Positions 25,205-37,400 of a DNA stretch of 64,000 nt are shown here, piece after piece. Made by a program: the position numbers and the translations under genes. The stretch lies in NCBI RefSeq assembly GCF_014161445.1, contig NZ_JABBXA010000010.1, positions 124,001 to 188,000 on the forward strand. The letters are read 5' to 3'. The notes under the pieces are model-generated. The model had not been told where the DNA came from. It did no database searches and saw only the letters and a list, made by a program, of their open reading frames with translations. The stretch comes from Microbispora sp. H13382 (GTDB lineage: Bacteria; Actinomycetota; Actinomycetes; Streptosporangiales; Streptosporangiaceae). Within the stretch, counting starts at the first letter, position 1. Each line of letters opens with the position of its first letter.

Positions 25205-27481
25205 CTAACGGCGGGACCAGTCGACCTGCCGGGGCTCGGAGCGCCAGGGGGACGGCGCGGGGCGACCGGGGTGCGTGGGCCGGGCGGGCCGGTTGGGCCC
25301 CACGGGTGAGGTGGCCGCCGACGTGGCGACGCCGGATGCGTAGCCGCGAGCCGACGCCGTCACCCGTACCGACAGCCGGGCGCCGCGGTCGCGGCCCTTG
25401 ACGTGGTAGGTCCGCCCGGTCGCGCCCCTGATCTCGGCGCCGTCACGCAGCCACTGGTAGCGGATCCGCTTCGGCGACGGCGTCCAGGCGCCGGGGGACG
25501 CGGTCAGCGTGCGGCCGGCCTTCGCCACGCCGCGCACGACCGGGAGAGTGGTGTTGACCACCGCGACCGGGCGCGCGTCGTGCAGATCCACCTCGGCCGC
25601 GCGGACGAACACCTGCCGGTGGGCGTACCAGAGCTGGTAGTAGCGGTCCTGTCCCTTGAGGTCGGTGCGGTCGCCCGGCGCCGACCCGTCGAACGTCGTC
25701 GCCCGGTAGTAGTCGGTGACCACGTCGTCGTCGCTCACGGCGTACGCCTGCCCGGCCGGGACGGCGTACTCCAGCGGCGAGATCGCCTGTACGGGGATGC
25801 CGGTGCCGTCGTACGCCGGCGCCTCGGGATAGGCCCGGCCGTACACGGCGGCGGGGGTGGTCGCCCCCGCCTTCACGGTGACCGTCTTGGCCGACGCCGG
25901 GATCACGACGGGCCGGTCGGCGGGGTTGCGCAGCCAGGCCAGCGCGCCCGCCCACCACACGCCCAGCCAGTCACCCTGCACCTGCGCGACGACGAGCTTG
26001 TGGCCGGAGACGACGCGGGCGCTGATGTCGCTGACGTACGTCGTGCCCGCCTCGCCGGTGGGCTTCCAGCCGGGGTCGGCGGCGAGCGGCGCGGTATCGG
26101 ACGGCGACTGGTGGAGCGGGACGAAGTTGGTGCCGGCCCCGGCGACGCACTCCGGCGAGGGCGGCGACGCGGCGGCGCAACCGGTCAGCGGCTGCGGGTT
26201 GTCGTGGTAGCCGGTCCGCACCTCCACCACGTCGCCCGGCACGACCCGGGTCGTGGCCGCCCGGCCGCCGCCGATCGGCGCGCCGAGCAGCTCGAAGTAG
26301 TGGTCCCAGTCCCAGTACGGCCCCGGGTCCCAGTGCATGCTCTCGGTGGCGCCGAGGATCGTCCCCGGCACCTGGTCGTGGCCGATGACGTGCGCCCGGT
26401 CGAGCGGGATGCCGTACTTCGCGGCCAGGTGCTTCACCAGCGCGGCCGAGGTCTGGTACATCGACTCGGTGTACCACCCCGCCCCGCCCGCGAAGCCCTC
26501 GTGCTCGATGCCGATGGCGTGCATGTTCACGTACCAGTTGCCGGCGTGCCAGCCCACGTCCTTGGCGTCGAGGTGCTGGGCGACGTGGCCGTCGGCGGAG
26601 CGGATGGTGTAGTTCCAGGCGAGGTACGTCGGGTCCTGGACGAGCCGCACCGAGGGGTCGTAGTAGCCCTCGGTGTCGTGGATGACGATGTAGTCGAGCT
26701 TCGGCCCGCCCGCCCCGGCCCGGTCGGCGACGTCGTGGTTGCCATAGCGCGTCGTGCTGTCCGGGTCGGCCGGGACGTGCTTGGCGTACGGCGCGGGGAT
26801 CAGCTCGCAGTCGAGGCCGGACGGGCAGTCGGTGCCCGGCCCGGCCGCCTTGGCCTGCGACGGGAGGGCGACCGACTCGTCGGCGGCGAGCGTCACCGTC
26901 TGGCCGTCGGCGGTGACGCGGCTCTCGCCGGCGCGCAGCGTCTGGTAGACCTGCCGGACGAACTCGTGCTTCGCGCCGAACCGCGTGACCGCGTCCCGCC
27001 AGGAGCCCAGGTCGTCGCCGCCGTCGTGGTAGGAGGCCAGCAGGGCCGCGCCGCCGCAGATGTTGGCGTTCGGCTCCGCGCGCAGCGCGTCGGCCGGCAG
27101 CCCGGTCAGCTCGGCCGCCGCCGCGAGCTGGCTCCGCGTCCCGGCCGCCCTGCCCTTGCCGGCCCCGTCTCCCGTCACCGGCGTGTCGTCGCTCAGGTCG
27201 AACACGCCGTAGCCGCCGTCGGAGCTCGGCCTGCCCTGGTGGTCGTCCCAGCGGGACAGCATGTAGGCCACGGCCTTCAGCAGCGGTTCGGGCGCGCCCG
27301 TCGCCCGCGCGGCCTCGCCGAAGGCCGCCTGCCGCGTCGGCGCCGACAGCGTCGCGGCGCAGGACACGCGAGGCGCGGCGCCGTCCGCGGCCCGCACCGC
27401 CGGTACGGCCGGCAGCAGCAGCGCCGCGGCGGCTCCCACGACGGCGCCCGTGATGCCGGTGGTGCGCAGTGCGAGTCTCAC
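25205..27481 (-). CDS. Secreted N-acetylmuramoyl-L-alanine amidase (Amidase_2) with C-terminal Ig-like domain
   Basis: The protein has 758 residues from GTG 27481 (AAGGGG upstream), with a signal peptide ending near residue 31. Residues 40-190 are helical (a GGYGVFDLSD patch as in peptidoglycan hydrolase N-domains). Residues about 255-400 are a type 2 amidase: YIVIHDTEGYYDP (zinc ligand H268), WHAGNWYVNMHAIGIEHEG, HVIGHDQVPGT (H368) and HWDPGPYWDW (D385). Two SH3-like or beta-rich modules follow. The C-terminal about 90 residues hold an Ig-like motif (VAKAGRTLTASPGAWTPSPKRIRYQWLRDG) and a Pro/Arg-rich end. It would cut the amide between MurNAc and L-Ala in cell walls, its own or those of competitors. 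Confidence 0.9.
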   Translation of the reverse strand: MRLALRTTGITGAVVGAAAALLLPAVPAVRAADGAAPRVSCAATLSAPTRQAAFGEAARATGAPEPLLKAVAYMLSRWDDHQGRPSSDGGYGVFDLSDDTPVTGDGAGKGRAAGTRSQLAAAAELTGLPADALRAEPNANICGGAALLASYHDGGDDLGSWRDAVTRFGAKHEFVRQVYQTLRAGESRVTADGQTVTLAADESVALPSQAKAAGPGTDCPSGLDCELIPAPYAKHVPADPDSTTRYGNHDVADRAGAGGPKLDYIVIHDTEGYYDPSVRLVQDPTYLAWNYTIRSADGHVAQHLDAKDVGWHAGNWYVNMHAIGIEHEGFAGGAGWYTESMYQTSAALVKHLAAKYGIPLDRAHVIGHDQVPGTILGATESMHWDPGPYWDWDHYFELLGAPIGGGRAATTRVVPGDVVEVRTGYHDNPQPLTGCAAASPPSPECVAGAGTNFVPLHQSPSDTAPLAADPGWKPTGEAGTTYVSDISARVVSGHKLVVAQVQGDWLGVWWAGALAWLRNPADRPVVIPASAKTVTVKAGATTPAAVYGRAYPEAPAYDGTGIPVQAISPLEYAVPAGQAYAVSDDDVVTDYYRATTFDGSAPGDRTDLKGQDRYYQLWYAHRQVFVRAAEVDLHDARPVAVVNTTLPVVRGVAKAGRTLTASPGAWTPSPKRIRYQWLRDGAEIRGATGRTYHVKGRDRGARLSVRVTASARGYASGVATSAATSPVGPNRPARPTHPGRPAPSPWRSEPRQVDWSRR

Positions 27482-27651
27482 GTGTGCGACCCCTTCTCGG
27501 ATGCCTGTGGGGACCAGACCGGGGCAATCACACCGCCGCGCGGAGCCGGGCGCCAGTGAATCGGGCGAATCTCATCGAGATCGTTAACTGGAACCCGACA
27601 AAACCCGTCAAGCGGACATAGGCATGCGCATACCATCCGAGCTTCGGTCGG

Positions 27652-28974
27652 CTAGAGGGGGTCCTTGGCGAAACCGAGGTAGGGCTCGAGCCCGGGGAAG
27701 TCCCGGGTGGCCGTGCCGAAATCCTGGAAGAGGGTCCACTCGTTCTTGCTGCCGAAGATCGAGGTCGTCCTGATGGTGCCCGTGTGGGAACCCATCGCCC
27801 GCACCATGCTGGAGTCGCCGGTCAACTCGAAGACGGGCCCACCGCTGTCGCCGCCGACCGTGCTGCCGAGCGGCCGCTTGGCGGAGATCAGGTCGTCGTG
27901 GCACTCGTTGTTCCCGTAGACGTCCTCGCCGCAGATCTCGGTGTACTTACCGTCCACCACGTGTCCGCACGTCGCTCCGCTGGTCGCGCCGGAGACGCAC
28001 AACGACTGTCCCTTGTAGGTCCACCCCCATCCGGCCACCGGCTTGACGAAGTCGTTCACGCCGGGCTTTCCGTCCCAGATCCAGCCCGTGGCGTCGTTCA
28101 CCGAGACGACGCCCGTCACCCTGATGAGCAGCAGGTCGTGTCCCACGTGCTCGGCCTCGGCGGTGCCGATGGTCTGGCCCGCGGCGTCGGTGAACCGGTC
28201 GCCCGGCGCGCCGCAGTGGCCGGCGGTCAGCAGGTAGCGGACCAGGTTGATGTGCACGGCGAAGGCGGCGGTGCAGTGGTAGCCGGGGCCGCTGGTCCCC
28301 CCACAGGGGCCACCGGTGCCGATTGTCGCGTTGCGGATCGCCGCCCCGCCGTACCAGGGGGCGTCGTCGTCACAGCGAGTCTTGTTGAGCGTCATGGGCT
28401 CCTGCGCGACCATCTCGACCGGAACCCCCACCTTCGGCAGTTCCTGCCGGGCGAGGGCGGCGTCCTGCTCCCTGACCGCCGCGGTGAGCCCACTACCGTC
28501 GAGGGCCAGCTTGACGGCGTGCACGCGGCCACCGTGGTCGGCACCGGATGCGGCCCAGAGCCGGTCCGCGGCCTCCGACAGCTCGCTCTGCGAATACTCG
28601 GCTGGGCGCACCTCCACCGTGACGGCCTTCCCGGCCCGGCCTATCGCGGCCCGGACCCGCCCGGGCACCTTGTCCTTCCACCAGACGACCACCCGGTCAC
28701 CGGCCAGCTCGATCCCCGCGTACCCGGCGGACGGGCCGCTCTCCACCGCCTTCCTGATCTCGTCGGCCGCCGCGACCAGGGGTGCCTGCCGCCGGAAAAC
28801 GTCCTGTTGCTCGGGCGTCAGGTACGCCGGCGCCCGGTTTCCCGGCGCCGGCGCCGCCTGCCCCGCCGGTACGGCGGGTGTCGCGACGGCGGGCGTGGCG
28901 ACGGCGGGCGTGGCGACGGCGGTCACGGCCGCCGCCGCCAGGATGGCGCCCGTGACCTTCGACTTCAACGACAT
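27652..28974 (-). CDS. Secreted trypsin-like (S1/alpha-lytic type) serine protease
   Basis: The 440-residue pre-pro-protein has a signal peptide whose C-part contains three ATPAV repeats, a propeptide of about 150 residues (YLTPEQQDVFRRQAPLVAAADEIRKAV) and a chymotrypsin-fold domain. The triad is visible: H253 in LLTAGHCG, D280 in GHDLLLIRV and S377 in GGDSGGPVF. Paired Cys residues suggest several disulphides. ATG 28974 has GAGGGGG at about 8 bp. The 15-bp ATPAV repeats in the DNA are perfect and could vary in number. It is an extracellular protease for nutrition or processing; the 88 bp to the NRPS stop must hold its promoter. Confidence 0.92.
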   Translation of the reverse strand: MSLKSKVTGAILAAAAVTAVATPAVATPAVATPAVPAGQAAPAPGNRAPAYLTPEQQDVFRRQAPLVAAADEIRKAVESGPSAGYAGIELAGDRVVVWWKDKVPGRVRAAIGRAGKAVTVEVRPAEYSQSELSEAADRLWAASGADHGGRVHAVKLALDGSGLTAAVREQDAALARQELPKVGVPVEMVAQEPMTLNKTRCDDDAPWYGGAAIRNATIGTGGPCGGTSGPGYHCTAAFAVHINLVRYLLTAGHCGAPGDRFTDAAGQTIGTAEAEHVGHDLLLIRVTGVVSVNDATGWIWDGKPGVNDFVKPVAGWGWTYKGQSLCVSGATSGATCGHVVDGKYTEICGEDVYGNNECHDDLISAKRPLGSTVGGDSGGPVFELTGDSSMVRAMGSHTGTIRTTSIFGSKNEWTLFQDFGTATRDFPGLEPYLGFAKDPL

Positions 28975-29062
28975 GCTGTTGGTCCCCCTCGGATGCTGGA
29001 GCCTTCGGTGTTCACCGACTTCCAGCGGCCGAAGGTAGGCGGGCGGACTTGTGATCGACTTG

Positions 29063-32000
29063 TCAGTGATTAGGACCGGAGGCCGCGGCCACGTGCGCGG
29101 TGTCCTCCCGCAGCGTGGCGTCCGCCTCGGCCTGGACGGCGTCGAGGTCGTCGGCGATCTCGGCGCCCGCGACCGCGTCGGGCAGCGCGTCCTCCATGAG
29201 CCGCAGCGGCCGGAACCACAGCCCCAGCGCGCCCCAGAGCACCAGCAGCGCACCGCAGACGGCCAGCAGCAGCGCGACGCCGCGCCCCGGCCCCACCCCG
29301 ACGACGTCGCCGACGACCGTGTCCGCGAGCGCGCCGCCGGGGACGAGCAGCGGGCCGAAGACGTCGTCGGCCAGCACCGGCGCAGTGAGGAACGCCAGCG
29401 GCGTCATGGACACGGCGAGCATCTGGTTGGTGGCCAGCACCCGCCCCTGCAGCTCCAGCCCGACCTTGAGCTGGATGATGGCGAGCCAGTGCGCGTTCAG
29501 CACGCTGAGGAACGCCCACGACATCAGCCCGCCGAAGGCGGCCAGCGGGAGTGAGGGCCGCAGGCCGACGAGCAGCACCCCGGCCCCGAACCCGATCACG
29601 AAGCCGACCATGCCGACCGCGCGCCGCTCGGTGCCGCCCCAGAACACCATGGCCAGGGAGCCGAGCACCGCGCCCAGGCCCTGCATGGCGGTCACCGCGC
29701 CCACGCCCGCGACGTCGCCGAACGACAGCACCGCGGGCACGGTCACGGCCTGGGCCAGCATGCCGAGGTAGTTCTCCACGACGAAGAACCCGATCATGAT
29801 CATGAGCGGGCGCCGCCGTACGAGGAAGCGCCACCCGCCGGCGATGGCCTGCCAGAAGGACTCCTCCAGGCGGCGGAACAGCCTGTCGGGGAAACGCACC
29901 AGCAGCAGCGTGCCGAGTCCGGCGAGGAACGTGACGACGTCCACCGCCACCACGCCGTGCAGCCCGACGGTCGTGACGAGAGCGGCGCCGCTCAGCGGGC
30001 CGGCGAGCATGCCGAGGCCGGTGCCGAGGTTGGCCAGCGCGTTCGCCTGCATGAGGTACGGCTTGGGCACGAGTTGCGCGACGGCCGCCAGATAGGCGGG
30101 CCGGTGGAAGGCCGTCACCAGGGACAGCACCCCCGCGATGGCCCCGACCTGCCAGACCTCCAGCCGTCCCAGCCAGAGCAGGATCACCAGGGCCGCGGTG
30201 GCCACGGCGGAGACGCCGTCGCAGACCAGCATGACCAGCCGCCGGTCCACCCGGTCGGCGACCGCGCCGCCCAGCGGCGCCGCGAGCAGCGACGGCAGCA
30301 GGGCGAGCATGGTGACGAGGGCGTAGTCGAGCACCCGGCCGTTCTCCTGGTAGGCCCACACGCCCAGGGCGAAGGAGGTCAGCGCGGCGCCGAGCAGCGA
30401 CAGGGTCTGCCCGGCCGCGACCGTGTAGAAGCGGCGCAGGTCCCGCCGGGCGCTCTGCCCGGCCACCTCGACCCGCCCCACCGGATCGGGCAGGTCGCCG
30501 CAGGCCCAGCGGTCGAGCCGTTCGTCGATCAGCCGCGCCAGGGTCTCGGCCTGGTGCTTCAGGAAGTAGTGCCCGGCCCGGGGGATCGTGGCGAGCTCGA
30601 CCCGTTCGGCGAACGCCCCCCACTCGCGGTAGCGCTCCCGGTAGAGCTCGGTCGACCGGTCACGCTCGCCGATCACGCACAGCAGCGGCGCCGCGAGCCT
30701 GCGCTCCGCATGCTCCGGGGCGTCCTCGGGGGAGTCCCCGGGGGAGTCGAGGTGGCGGCTGAACCACGTCTGCGCCTCCTCGACGTCGTGCCGCAGGGCG
30801 CGCAGCATGATCCCGGTGTCGCCGAAGTCGTCGTCCACGGCGCCGAGCGTGCGCAGGAAGTCGCGCTGGGCGCGGTCGGAGGACCAGCGGTGGGCGGGGA
30901 ACCTCCGGTTCCACCAGGCCGACAGCCGTCCGGGCAGCCGGGCGTCGGGGAAGCTGCCGCCGACGACGACACCTGCGAGCGGCGTTTCCGCGGCCTCCAG
31001 CCGCAACGCCAGCTCCATCGTCGCGGCCGACCCGACGCAGTGCCCGTACAGGGCGATCGGGCCGCGTACCCCGGCCAGTTCGGCCGTGAGGTGGCCGGCC
31101 AGCTCCGGGAGCGGCAGCGGGTCCTCCTCGGGCCGCGCCGAGTCGTGCCCGGGCAGCTCGACGGCGACCACCGCCGTGCCGGGCGAGAGGCGGGCCAGCT
31201 CGGCGGCGAGCGGCCGGAAGGCGGCGGCCGAACCGCCCCCGTACGGCAGGCAGACGAGGGTGCGGCTCGCCGTACGCGGGCCCGCGAGGTGGTGCAGAAG
31301 CCCGGCGGGGGCCTGCGCACCGCCGTCGAGGTGGGCGGCGAGCTCACGCACCGTGGGCCGGGTGAACAGGTCGATCACCCGCAGCGCCGGGTCGATCCCC
31401 CGGACGGCGCGGACCGCGCGGAAGGAGTCGCCGCCCAGCGCGAAGAAGTCGTCGTCGACGCCGAAGTCCGCCACGCCGAGGACGTCCGACCACACTGAGG
31501 CGATCCGCAGCTCTGTCGGTGTGCTCGGCGCCACGCGTTCCCCGGCGGGCGCAGCCTCGGGCACCGGCAGGCGGGCCCGGTCGATCTTGCCGAGCGGGGT
31601 GAGCGGCAGCTCGTCGAGGACGACGATCGCGGACGGGACCATGTAGTCGGGCAGCCGCTCACGCAGCCCGGCCCGCACCGCGGCGAGGTCCACGGTGGCG
31701 GGCGCGACCCAGGCGGCCAGCCGCCGCGCGTGTCCCTCGCCGACCGGCAGCACCGCGGCCTCCCGGACGCCGGGCTGCTCCTGCAGGGCGGTCTTCACCT
31801 CCCCCAGCTCCACCCGGAAGCCCCTGATCTTGACCTGGTCGTCGACCCGGCCGAGGAACTCCACGAGCCCCTGGGCGTTGAGCCGGACCCGGTCGCCGGT
31901 GCGGTAACAGCGGCGCGTTCCGGTCACCGGATCGAAGACGAATCTCTGGGCGGTGAGGTCGGGGCGGTTCAGGTAACCGCGGGCGACGCTGGGGCTCGCC

Positions 32001-34435
32001 ACCCACAGCTCGCCCGGCACCCCGGCGGGCAGCGGGCGGCCGGCGGGATCGACGATGTAGCAGTCCACACCGGGGAACGGGCGGCCGAGCGGCACCGATC
32101 CCACCCCCGTGGGCCTGCCGGGCGCCCGGCCGCCGAGCACCGAGACCGTCGTCTCCGTCGGGCCGCAGTGGATCTGCAGCTCCAGGTCGGGCCGGGCCGC
32201 GCGGATGCGCTCGGCCAGTTCCCACGACGTGGCCTCCCCGGCGAGGATCAGCAGCCGGCGCGGCAGCATCCTGCCCAGGTCGCCGTGGGCGGCCAGCAGC
32301 TCCAGGTGACTCGGCACCATCTTGATCACGTCGACGGGACGCGTGGCGAGATACGCGGCGTACGCCTCGGGGTCGGTGGCGGTCTCCTGGTCCACGAGGT
32401 GGACCGCGGCGCCCCGGAACAGCGCGCCGTACAGGCAGGTCAGCCCCAGGTCGGCGGCTGTGGTGGAGACCACGCCGTACGACTCGTACACGTCGGGCAC
32501 CAGCTCGGCCAGGCCGTGCAGGTAGTGCAGGGCCGACCGGTGCTCGATCCCGGCGCCCTTGGGCCGCCCGGTGGAGCCGGACGTGAAGATCACATGGACC
32601 AGCTGGTCCGGAGCGACCTCGACGTCCGGCGGATCCTCGGGTCCGGCGGCCAGCAGCTCGGGCAGGACCAGCGTGCCGGGGAGCCGGCCCGCGTGCTCGG
32701 GATCGGCGAGCACGACCCGCGCGCCGGCCGTCTCCAGCATGTGGCCGAGACGGTCGTCGGGATAAAGGGGGTCCATCGGCAGGTACGCCCCGCCCGCGCG
32801 CAGCACGCCGAGGAGCGCGGGAACCAGCCCGCGGTGCCGGCCGACGAGGACGCCGACCGGCTCGTCCGGCCGCACCCCTGCCGCGATGAGATGGTGGGCG
32901 AGGCGGTTGGCCAGCCGGTCCACCTCGCCGTACGTGAGCGAGCCGGAGGCGTCGGCCACCGCCGTCGCCTCGGGCGTGCGCCGCGCGTGGTCGCCGACGA
33001 ACGCGTGCAGCGGCCGGGTCAGGTCCATCGGCATCCGCGTGCCGGAGGCCACGGGCCCGGTCACCGGCTCCAGCGGCACGGCCGCCGCGGGCGCGTCGAG
33101 GTCGGCGAGCATGCCCTCCAGCAGGGCCGGGTACCAGCCGGCGACGCGCCGGGCCGTCGCCTCGTCGAACAGGTCGACGCGGTAGGCGAGCTCGCCCTCG
33201 TACGTCTCGCCCATGTTGTCCAGGGCGAGGTTGAGGTCGTACTTGGTGGTGAGCAGGGGGAACTGCACCTGCTCGGCGGTCAGGCCGGGGAAGTCCGGCG
33301 TCTGGGCGCCGTCCTCCAGCACGTTGAGCAGCACCTGGAAGACCGGCGTGGTGGCGAGGTTGCGCTCGGGGTGCAGGTGCTCCACGATCCGGTCGAAGGG
33401 CACGTCGCGGTGGGTGAGCGCGTCGAGCACGCCGGCCTTCGTCCGGGCCAGGAGTTCGCGGCCGGTCGGCTCGCCGGACCTGTCCCCCCGCAGGACGAGC
33501 GTGTTGACGAAGCAGCCGAGCATGTCCGCGGTGCCGGGGTGGAGCCGTCCCGCCTCGGGCACGCCGACCGGCACGTCGTCGGTGCCGCAGACCCGGCCGA
33601 GCAGCTCCTGCCAGGCGGCCAGCAGCACCATGAACGGCGTGCAGCCGGTCTCGGCCGCGGCCTCACGCACCCGGGCGGTCAGCGCCGGCGCGAGCCGCAC
33701 CGGGACGGTGGCGCCCGTCCAGTCGGCGACCGAGGGCCGCGGCCGGTCCACCGGCAGGTCCAGGACCGGCTCGAGCCCGGCCAGCCGCCCGGTCCACCAG
33801 GACAGGTCGCCCTCCGGCTGCCCGGCGAGCCAGGCCGCGTAGTCGGCGTACTGCACCCGCGGCGGCGCGGGCGGGCCGGCGAGCCCGAGCCGTGCCGCGT
33901 ACAGGGCGGCGAGCTCGGTCAGCGCGAGGTTCCGCGACCAGGCGTCGAAGGCGATGTGGTGCGCGGTCAGCGCCAGCACGTGCTCGCGGGCGCCGAGCCG
34001 GAGCAGCAGGGCGCGGGCGGGCGGCTGCGTGTCCAGCGCGAACGGGCGGGCGAGCTCCTCCTGCAGCCGTGCGCCGAGCAGGGCGTCGTCGTCGAGGTCC
34101 TCCACCGTGATCGGGACCTGTCCGGCGTCGACGGGGATCGCGCCGTCGTCGGTGAACAGGCTGCGCAGCACCTCGTGCCGGTCGGCCAGATCCCGTACGG
34201 CGCCCAGCAGCGCCGCGACGTCCAGCGGCCCGCGCAGCCGTACGACGGTCGGCACGTTGTAGGCGGCCACGTCGTCGAGTTGCGCGAGGAACCACAGCCG
34301 GGCCTGCGCGGGCGACAGGGGAGCGGGGCCGTCCCTGTCCCTGACGGGGATCGCCGGGACGGCACGCGCGTGGGCGCGGCGGGCCGCCGCCAGCCGGCCG
34401 GCGAGAGCGCTCCTGCGCTCGTCGCTGATGGTCAC
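29063..34435 (-). CDS. NRPS module C-A-T-TE fused to a C-terminal MFS exporter
   Basis: The 1790-residue protein starts at GTG 34435, overlapping the previous NRPS stop (GTGA). Domains: condensation (about 30-450; HHIAFDAW near 160), adenylation (about 475-960; [10 protein letters not shown] near 617, GPTETT, YRTGDR), carrier (GGDSF, S1004), thioesterase (about 1040-1270; YGHCVGS with C1133 where Ser is usual, and PRAGHYF for the His), then about 12 membrane helices of an MFS transporter (about 1320-1750; [36 protein letters not shown]). A by-eye alignment to GrsA gives binding-pocket residues D-L-T-S-I-A-H-V-S, whose DLT and H resemble Asp-type codes. It adds the last residue, releases the peptide and probably exports it. 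The charged tail at the C-terminus is cytoplasmic. Confidence 0.92.
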   Translation of the reverse strand: MTISDERRSALAGRLAAARRAHARAVPAIPVRDRDGPAPLSPAQARLWFLAQLDDVAAYNVPTVVRLRGPLDVAALLGAVRDLADRHEVLRSLFTDDGAIPVDAGQVPITVEDLDDDALLGARLQEELARPFALDTQPPARALLLRLGAREHVLALTAHHIAFDAWSRNLALTELAALYAARLGLAGPPAPPRVQYADYAAWLAGQPEGDLSWWTGRLAGLEPVLDLPVDRPRPSVADWTGATVPVRLAPALTARVREAAAETGCTPFMVLLAAWQELLGRVCGTDDVPVGVPEAGRLHPGTADMLGCFVNTLVLRGDRSGEPTGRELLARTKAGVLDALTHRDVPFDRIVEHLHPERNLATTPVFQVLLNVLEDGAQTPDFPGLTAEQVQFPLLTTKYDLNLALDNMGETYEGELAYRVDLFDEATARRVAGWYPALLEGMLADLDAPAAAVPLEPVTGPVASGTRMPMDLTRPLHAFVGDHARRTPEATAVADASGSLTYGEVDRLANRLAHHLIAAGVRPDEPVGVLVGRHRGLVPALLGVLRAGGAYLPMDPLYPDDRLGHMLETAGARVVLADPEHAGRLPGTLVLPELLAAGPEDPPDVEVAPDQLVHVIFTSGSTGRPKGAGIEHRSALHYLHGLAELVPDVYESYGVVSTTAADLGLTCLYGALFRGAAVHLVDQETATDPEAYAAYLATRPVDVIKMVPSHLELLAAHGDLGRMLPRRLLILAGEATSWELAERIRAARPDLELQIHCGPTETTVSVLGGRAPGRPTGVGSVPLGRPFPGVDCYIVDPAGRPLPAGVPGELWVASPSVARGYLNRPDLTAQRFVFDPVTGTRRCYRTGDRVRLNAQGLVEFLGRVDDQVKIRGFRVELGEVKTALQEQPGVREAAVLPVGEGHARRLAAWVAPATVDLAAVRAGLRERLPDYMVPSAIVVLDELPLTPLGKIDRARLPVPEAAPAGERVAPSTPTELRIASVWSDVLGVADFGVDDDFFALGGDSFRAVRAVRGIDPALRVIDLFTRPTVRELAAHLDGGAQAPAGLLHHLAGPRTASRTLVCLPYGGGSAAAFRPLAAELARLSPGTAVVAVELPGHDSARPEEDPLPLPELAGHLTAELAGVRGPIALYGHCVGSAATMELALRLEAAETPLAGVVVGGSFPDARLPGRLSAWWNRRFPAHRWSSDRAQRDFLRTLGAVDDDFGDTGIMLRALRHDVEEAQTWFSRHLDSPGDSPEDAPEHAERRLAAPLLCVIGERDRSTELYRERYREWGAFAERVELATIPRAGHYFLKHQAETLARLIDERLDRWACGDLPDPVGRVEVAGQSARRDLRRFYTVAAGQTLSLLGAALTSFALGVWAYQENGRVLDYALVTMLALLPSLLAAPLGGAVADRVDRRLVMLVCDGVSAVATAALVILLWLGRLEVWQVGAIAGVLSLVTAFHRPAYLAAVAQLVPKPYLMQANALANLGTGLGMLAGPLSGAALVTTVGLHGVVAVDVVTFLAGLGTLLLVRFPDRLFRRLEESFWQAIAGGWRFLVRRRPLMIMIGFFVVENYLGMLAQAVTVPAVLSFGDVAGVGAVTAMQGLGAVLGSLAMVFWGGTERRAVGMVGFVIGFGAGVLLVGLRPSLPLAAFGGLMSWAFLSVLNAHWLAIIQLKVGLELQGRVLATNQMLAVSMTPLAFLTAPVLADDVFGPLLVPGGALADTVVGDVVGVGPGRGVALLLAVCGALLVLWGALGLWFRPLRLMEDALPDAVAGAEIADDLDAVQAEADATLREDTAHVAAASGPNH

Positions 34436-37400
34436 GGCGTCTCCTCCAGGTCGGCCAGCAGCAGGGCCTCCAGCCCGGCGGCGTAGTCGGCCAGGGTCCG
34501 CCGCTCGAACAGCATGCGCACCGGCACGGTCAGGTCCAGGGCGTCGCTCAGCCGGGCCGCCACGAGGGCGGCAGTGGCGGAGTGGCCGCCGAGGGAGAAG
34601 AAGTCGTCGTGCGCGCCCGGCTCGGGGCCGTCCAGCACGGCGCTCCACACCTCCGACACCAGCAGCTCGGCCTCGGTGCTCGGCGGCACCCGCGGCGCCC
34701 GGTCGCCGGGTTCCGGCAGCGCCGTGCGGTCCACCTTGCCGGAGGCGGTGAGGGGCAGGGCGTCCAGGAGCACCCAGCGGCGGGGAACCATGTAGTCGGG
34801 CAGCCGCGCGCTCAGCCGCCGCTCCAGCTCGCGCGTGTCGGTCCCCGGCGGCGCGGCGAGGTAGCCCACGAGGTGGTCGCCGTCGCGCACGGCGACGGCC
34901 GCGTCGGCGACGCTCTCGCGGAGCGCGGACTCGATTTCACCGAGTTCGATCCGGTGGCCGCGGACCTTCACCTGCCCGTCGCGCCGCCCGAGGAAGTCGA
35001 GCGTGCCGTCGGGCCGCCAGCGGGCCAGGTCGCCGGTGCGGTAGCGGCGCCCGCCCGATGGATCGTCCGGGTCGTCGGTGAAGGCGGCCGCGGTCAGCTC
35101 CGGCCGGCCGCGATAGCCGCCGGCCACGCCGGCGCCGCCGATCCACAGCTCGCCGGTCACTCCGGCGGGCAGCATGCGCCCCGCCCGGTCGAGCACGTAC
35201 GCCCGTTCCCCGGCCAGCGGCCGGCCGATGGACACCCGGTCGCCGACCGGCGCGGTCACCCGGACCATGGTGGAGTAGATCGTGGTCTCGGTGGGCCCGT
35301 AGGCGTTCCACAGATCGACCCCGCGGTCCAGCAGCTCGGCGGCGAGGGCCGGGTCGAGCACCTCGCCGATGCTGATCACCCGCACGTCCCCGCCGCGCTC
35401 CGGGGGGTCGTCCCGCCAGCCGGAGGCGACGAGCATGCGCAGCGTGGTCGGCGTCGCGGTCATCAGCGTGACCCCCGACTCCTCGACGCGCCGCGCCACG
35501 GCCCGCCCGTCGAGCGCCTCGTCGCGGCCGAGCAGCTCCAGCCGCAGCCCCCGGCACAGGCTCACCCACACGTCGAAGCCGAACACGTCGAACGAGAACG
35601 GCGTGAGGCCGAGCATCACGTCGTCGGGCCCGACCCCCGGTGTGACCGTCATCGAGGCGACGAACGCCGCGAGGTTGGCATGGGTGATCTCCACGCCCTT
35701 CGGCCTGCCGGTGGAGCCCGAGGTGTAGAGGACGTAGGCGAGATCGCCGGGGTCCACCTCGACGCCGTCCGGCACCACCTCCGACGGGGACAGCTGAGCC
35801 AGGTCGACGACGACGCCGCCCAGATCGCGGGCCACCGCCAGCCCCTCGCCCGCCGCGACGATCACCTTCGCGCCGCAGTCGTCCACCTGGTCGCGGAGCC
35901 GCCGGAGCGGGTGGCCGGGATCGAGCGGGACGTAGGCGGCGCCGGCGAGCAGCACGCCCAGCAGCGCGGCGGGCAGACGACGGTCGCGCGGCAGGCAGAC
36001 CCCCACGCAGGAGCCGGCGGACTCCGGCCCCAGGGCCGCGGCCACCCGTCGTGCCCAGCCGGCCAGTTCGCCGTAGGTGAGGACGCCCTCCCCGTCGGCG
36101 ACCGCCGGGGCGTGCGGGCGTCGCACCGCCTGCCCGAGCACCGCCTCCACGACGGTCCGGGGCGCGTCCGCGGGCAGCGGCGCACCGGCTCCCGCCTCCA
36201 GCAGCGCCGCCCGTTCCGCCGCGCCGATCACCTCGAACGCCGACAGTGGCCGGTCCGGGTGCGCCAGGGCGTCGTCCAGCAGGCCGGCCAGGCGGCCGGT
36301 CAGGGTCTCGGCCGCGGCCCGGTCCAGGTGCTCCAGGTCGTACTCCACCTGCAGCTCGGGTCCGGCCGCCGTGGCGTTGACGTAGACGATCAGCGGGACC
36401 TGCACGCTGCCCGCGTCCAGCTCGCCGATCAGGTCCACGCCGACGCCCCCGAGATCAAGCGAGAGGGGCACCTCGGGCGGCTGCATCGAGAGCGTGACGG
36501 GGGTCGGCACCCAGCCGGGCGGGCGCTCGACGCCCGCCGCCTCGGTCAGCTCCTGCTCGGTCAGCCCCCTGTGGTCCATGGCACGGGCGGTCGCCGCCCC
36601 CGCCTGCCGTACGGCCGCGCGCAGCGACAGCTCGTCATCCAGGCGCAGCCGCACCGGGAGCACGTCGACGAGCACGCCGACCACGCCTTCCAGGCCCGGG
36701 GCGGCGCGGTCGGCGACGGCGGCGCCGAGGACCACGTCCCGCCGGTCGGTCAGCCCCGCCACCAGCATGCCGAGCACGGTCAGGTAGACCGCGAACGGCG
36801 TGGCGCCGCAGCCGGTCGCGAGCTCGCCGACCCGCGCGACCGTCGCCGGGTCCAGGCGGCGCACCAGACGCTCACCGCGCAGGCGGCTCGGCCGGTCGTC
36901 CCGGCGGGGCAGCAGCTCGTAAGGCGGGACCGCCCCGGCGAGCTCCCGGGCCCAGAAGGCCCGCAACGCCTCGGTGTCCCGGGTGCTCTCCTGCTCGCGC
37001 ACCGCGACGTCGCCGATCTGCAGCGGCGGCTCCGGCAGGAGGACCTCGCCGCCGCCCGCGAGCCCGTCGAGGAGCTCCCGCATGACGATCCCCAGCGACG
37101 CGCCGTCGAACACGGTGTGGTCGGTGAGCAGCACCAGCTCCGCGCTGTCCGGCCCGGACCACAGCAGGGTGGCCCGCAGCAGCGGCGAGTCGCCGGAGGA
37201 CAGGTCGAAATCGTGGGCGACCGCGGCCCGCCGCAGCTCGTCGGCCTCCTGCGGACCGGCCGGCCGATGCTCCTCGAGTGGCACCGGCGACGGGGGCCCG
37301 ACCTCGACGGCGACGCCGTCCACGACGACGGAGCGGAGGGCCTCGTGCCGCCGGACGATGGCGTCCAGGGCGGCCCGCAGCGGCTCCGCCGAGGTGAGCC

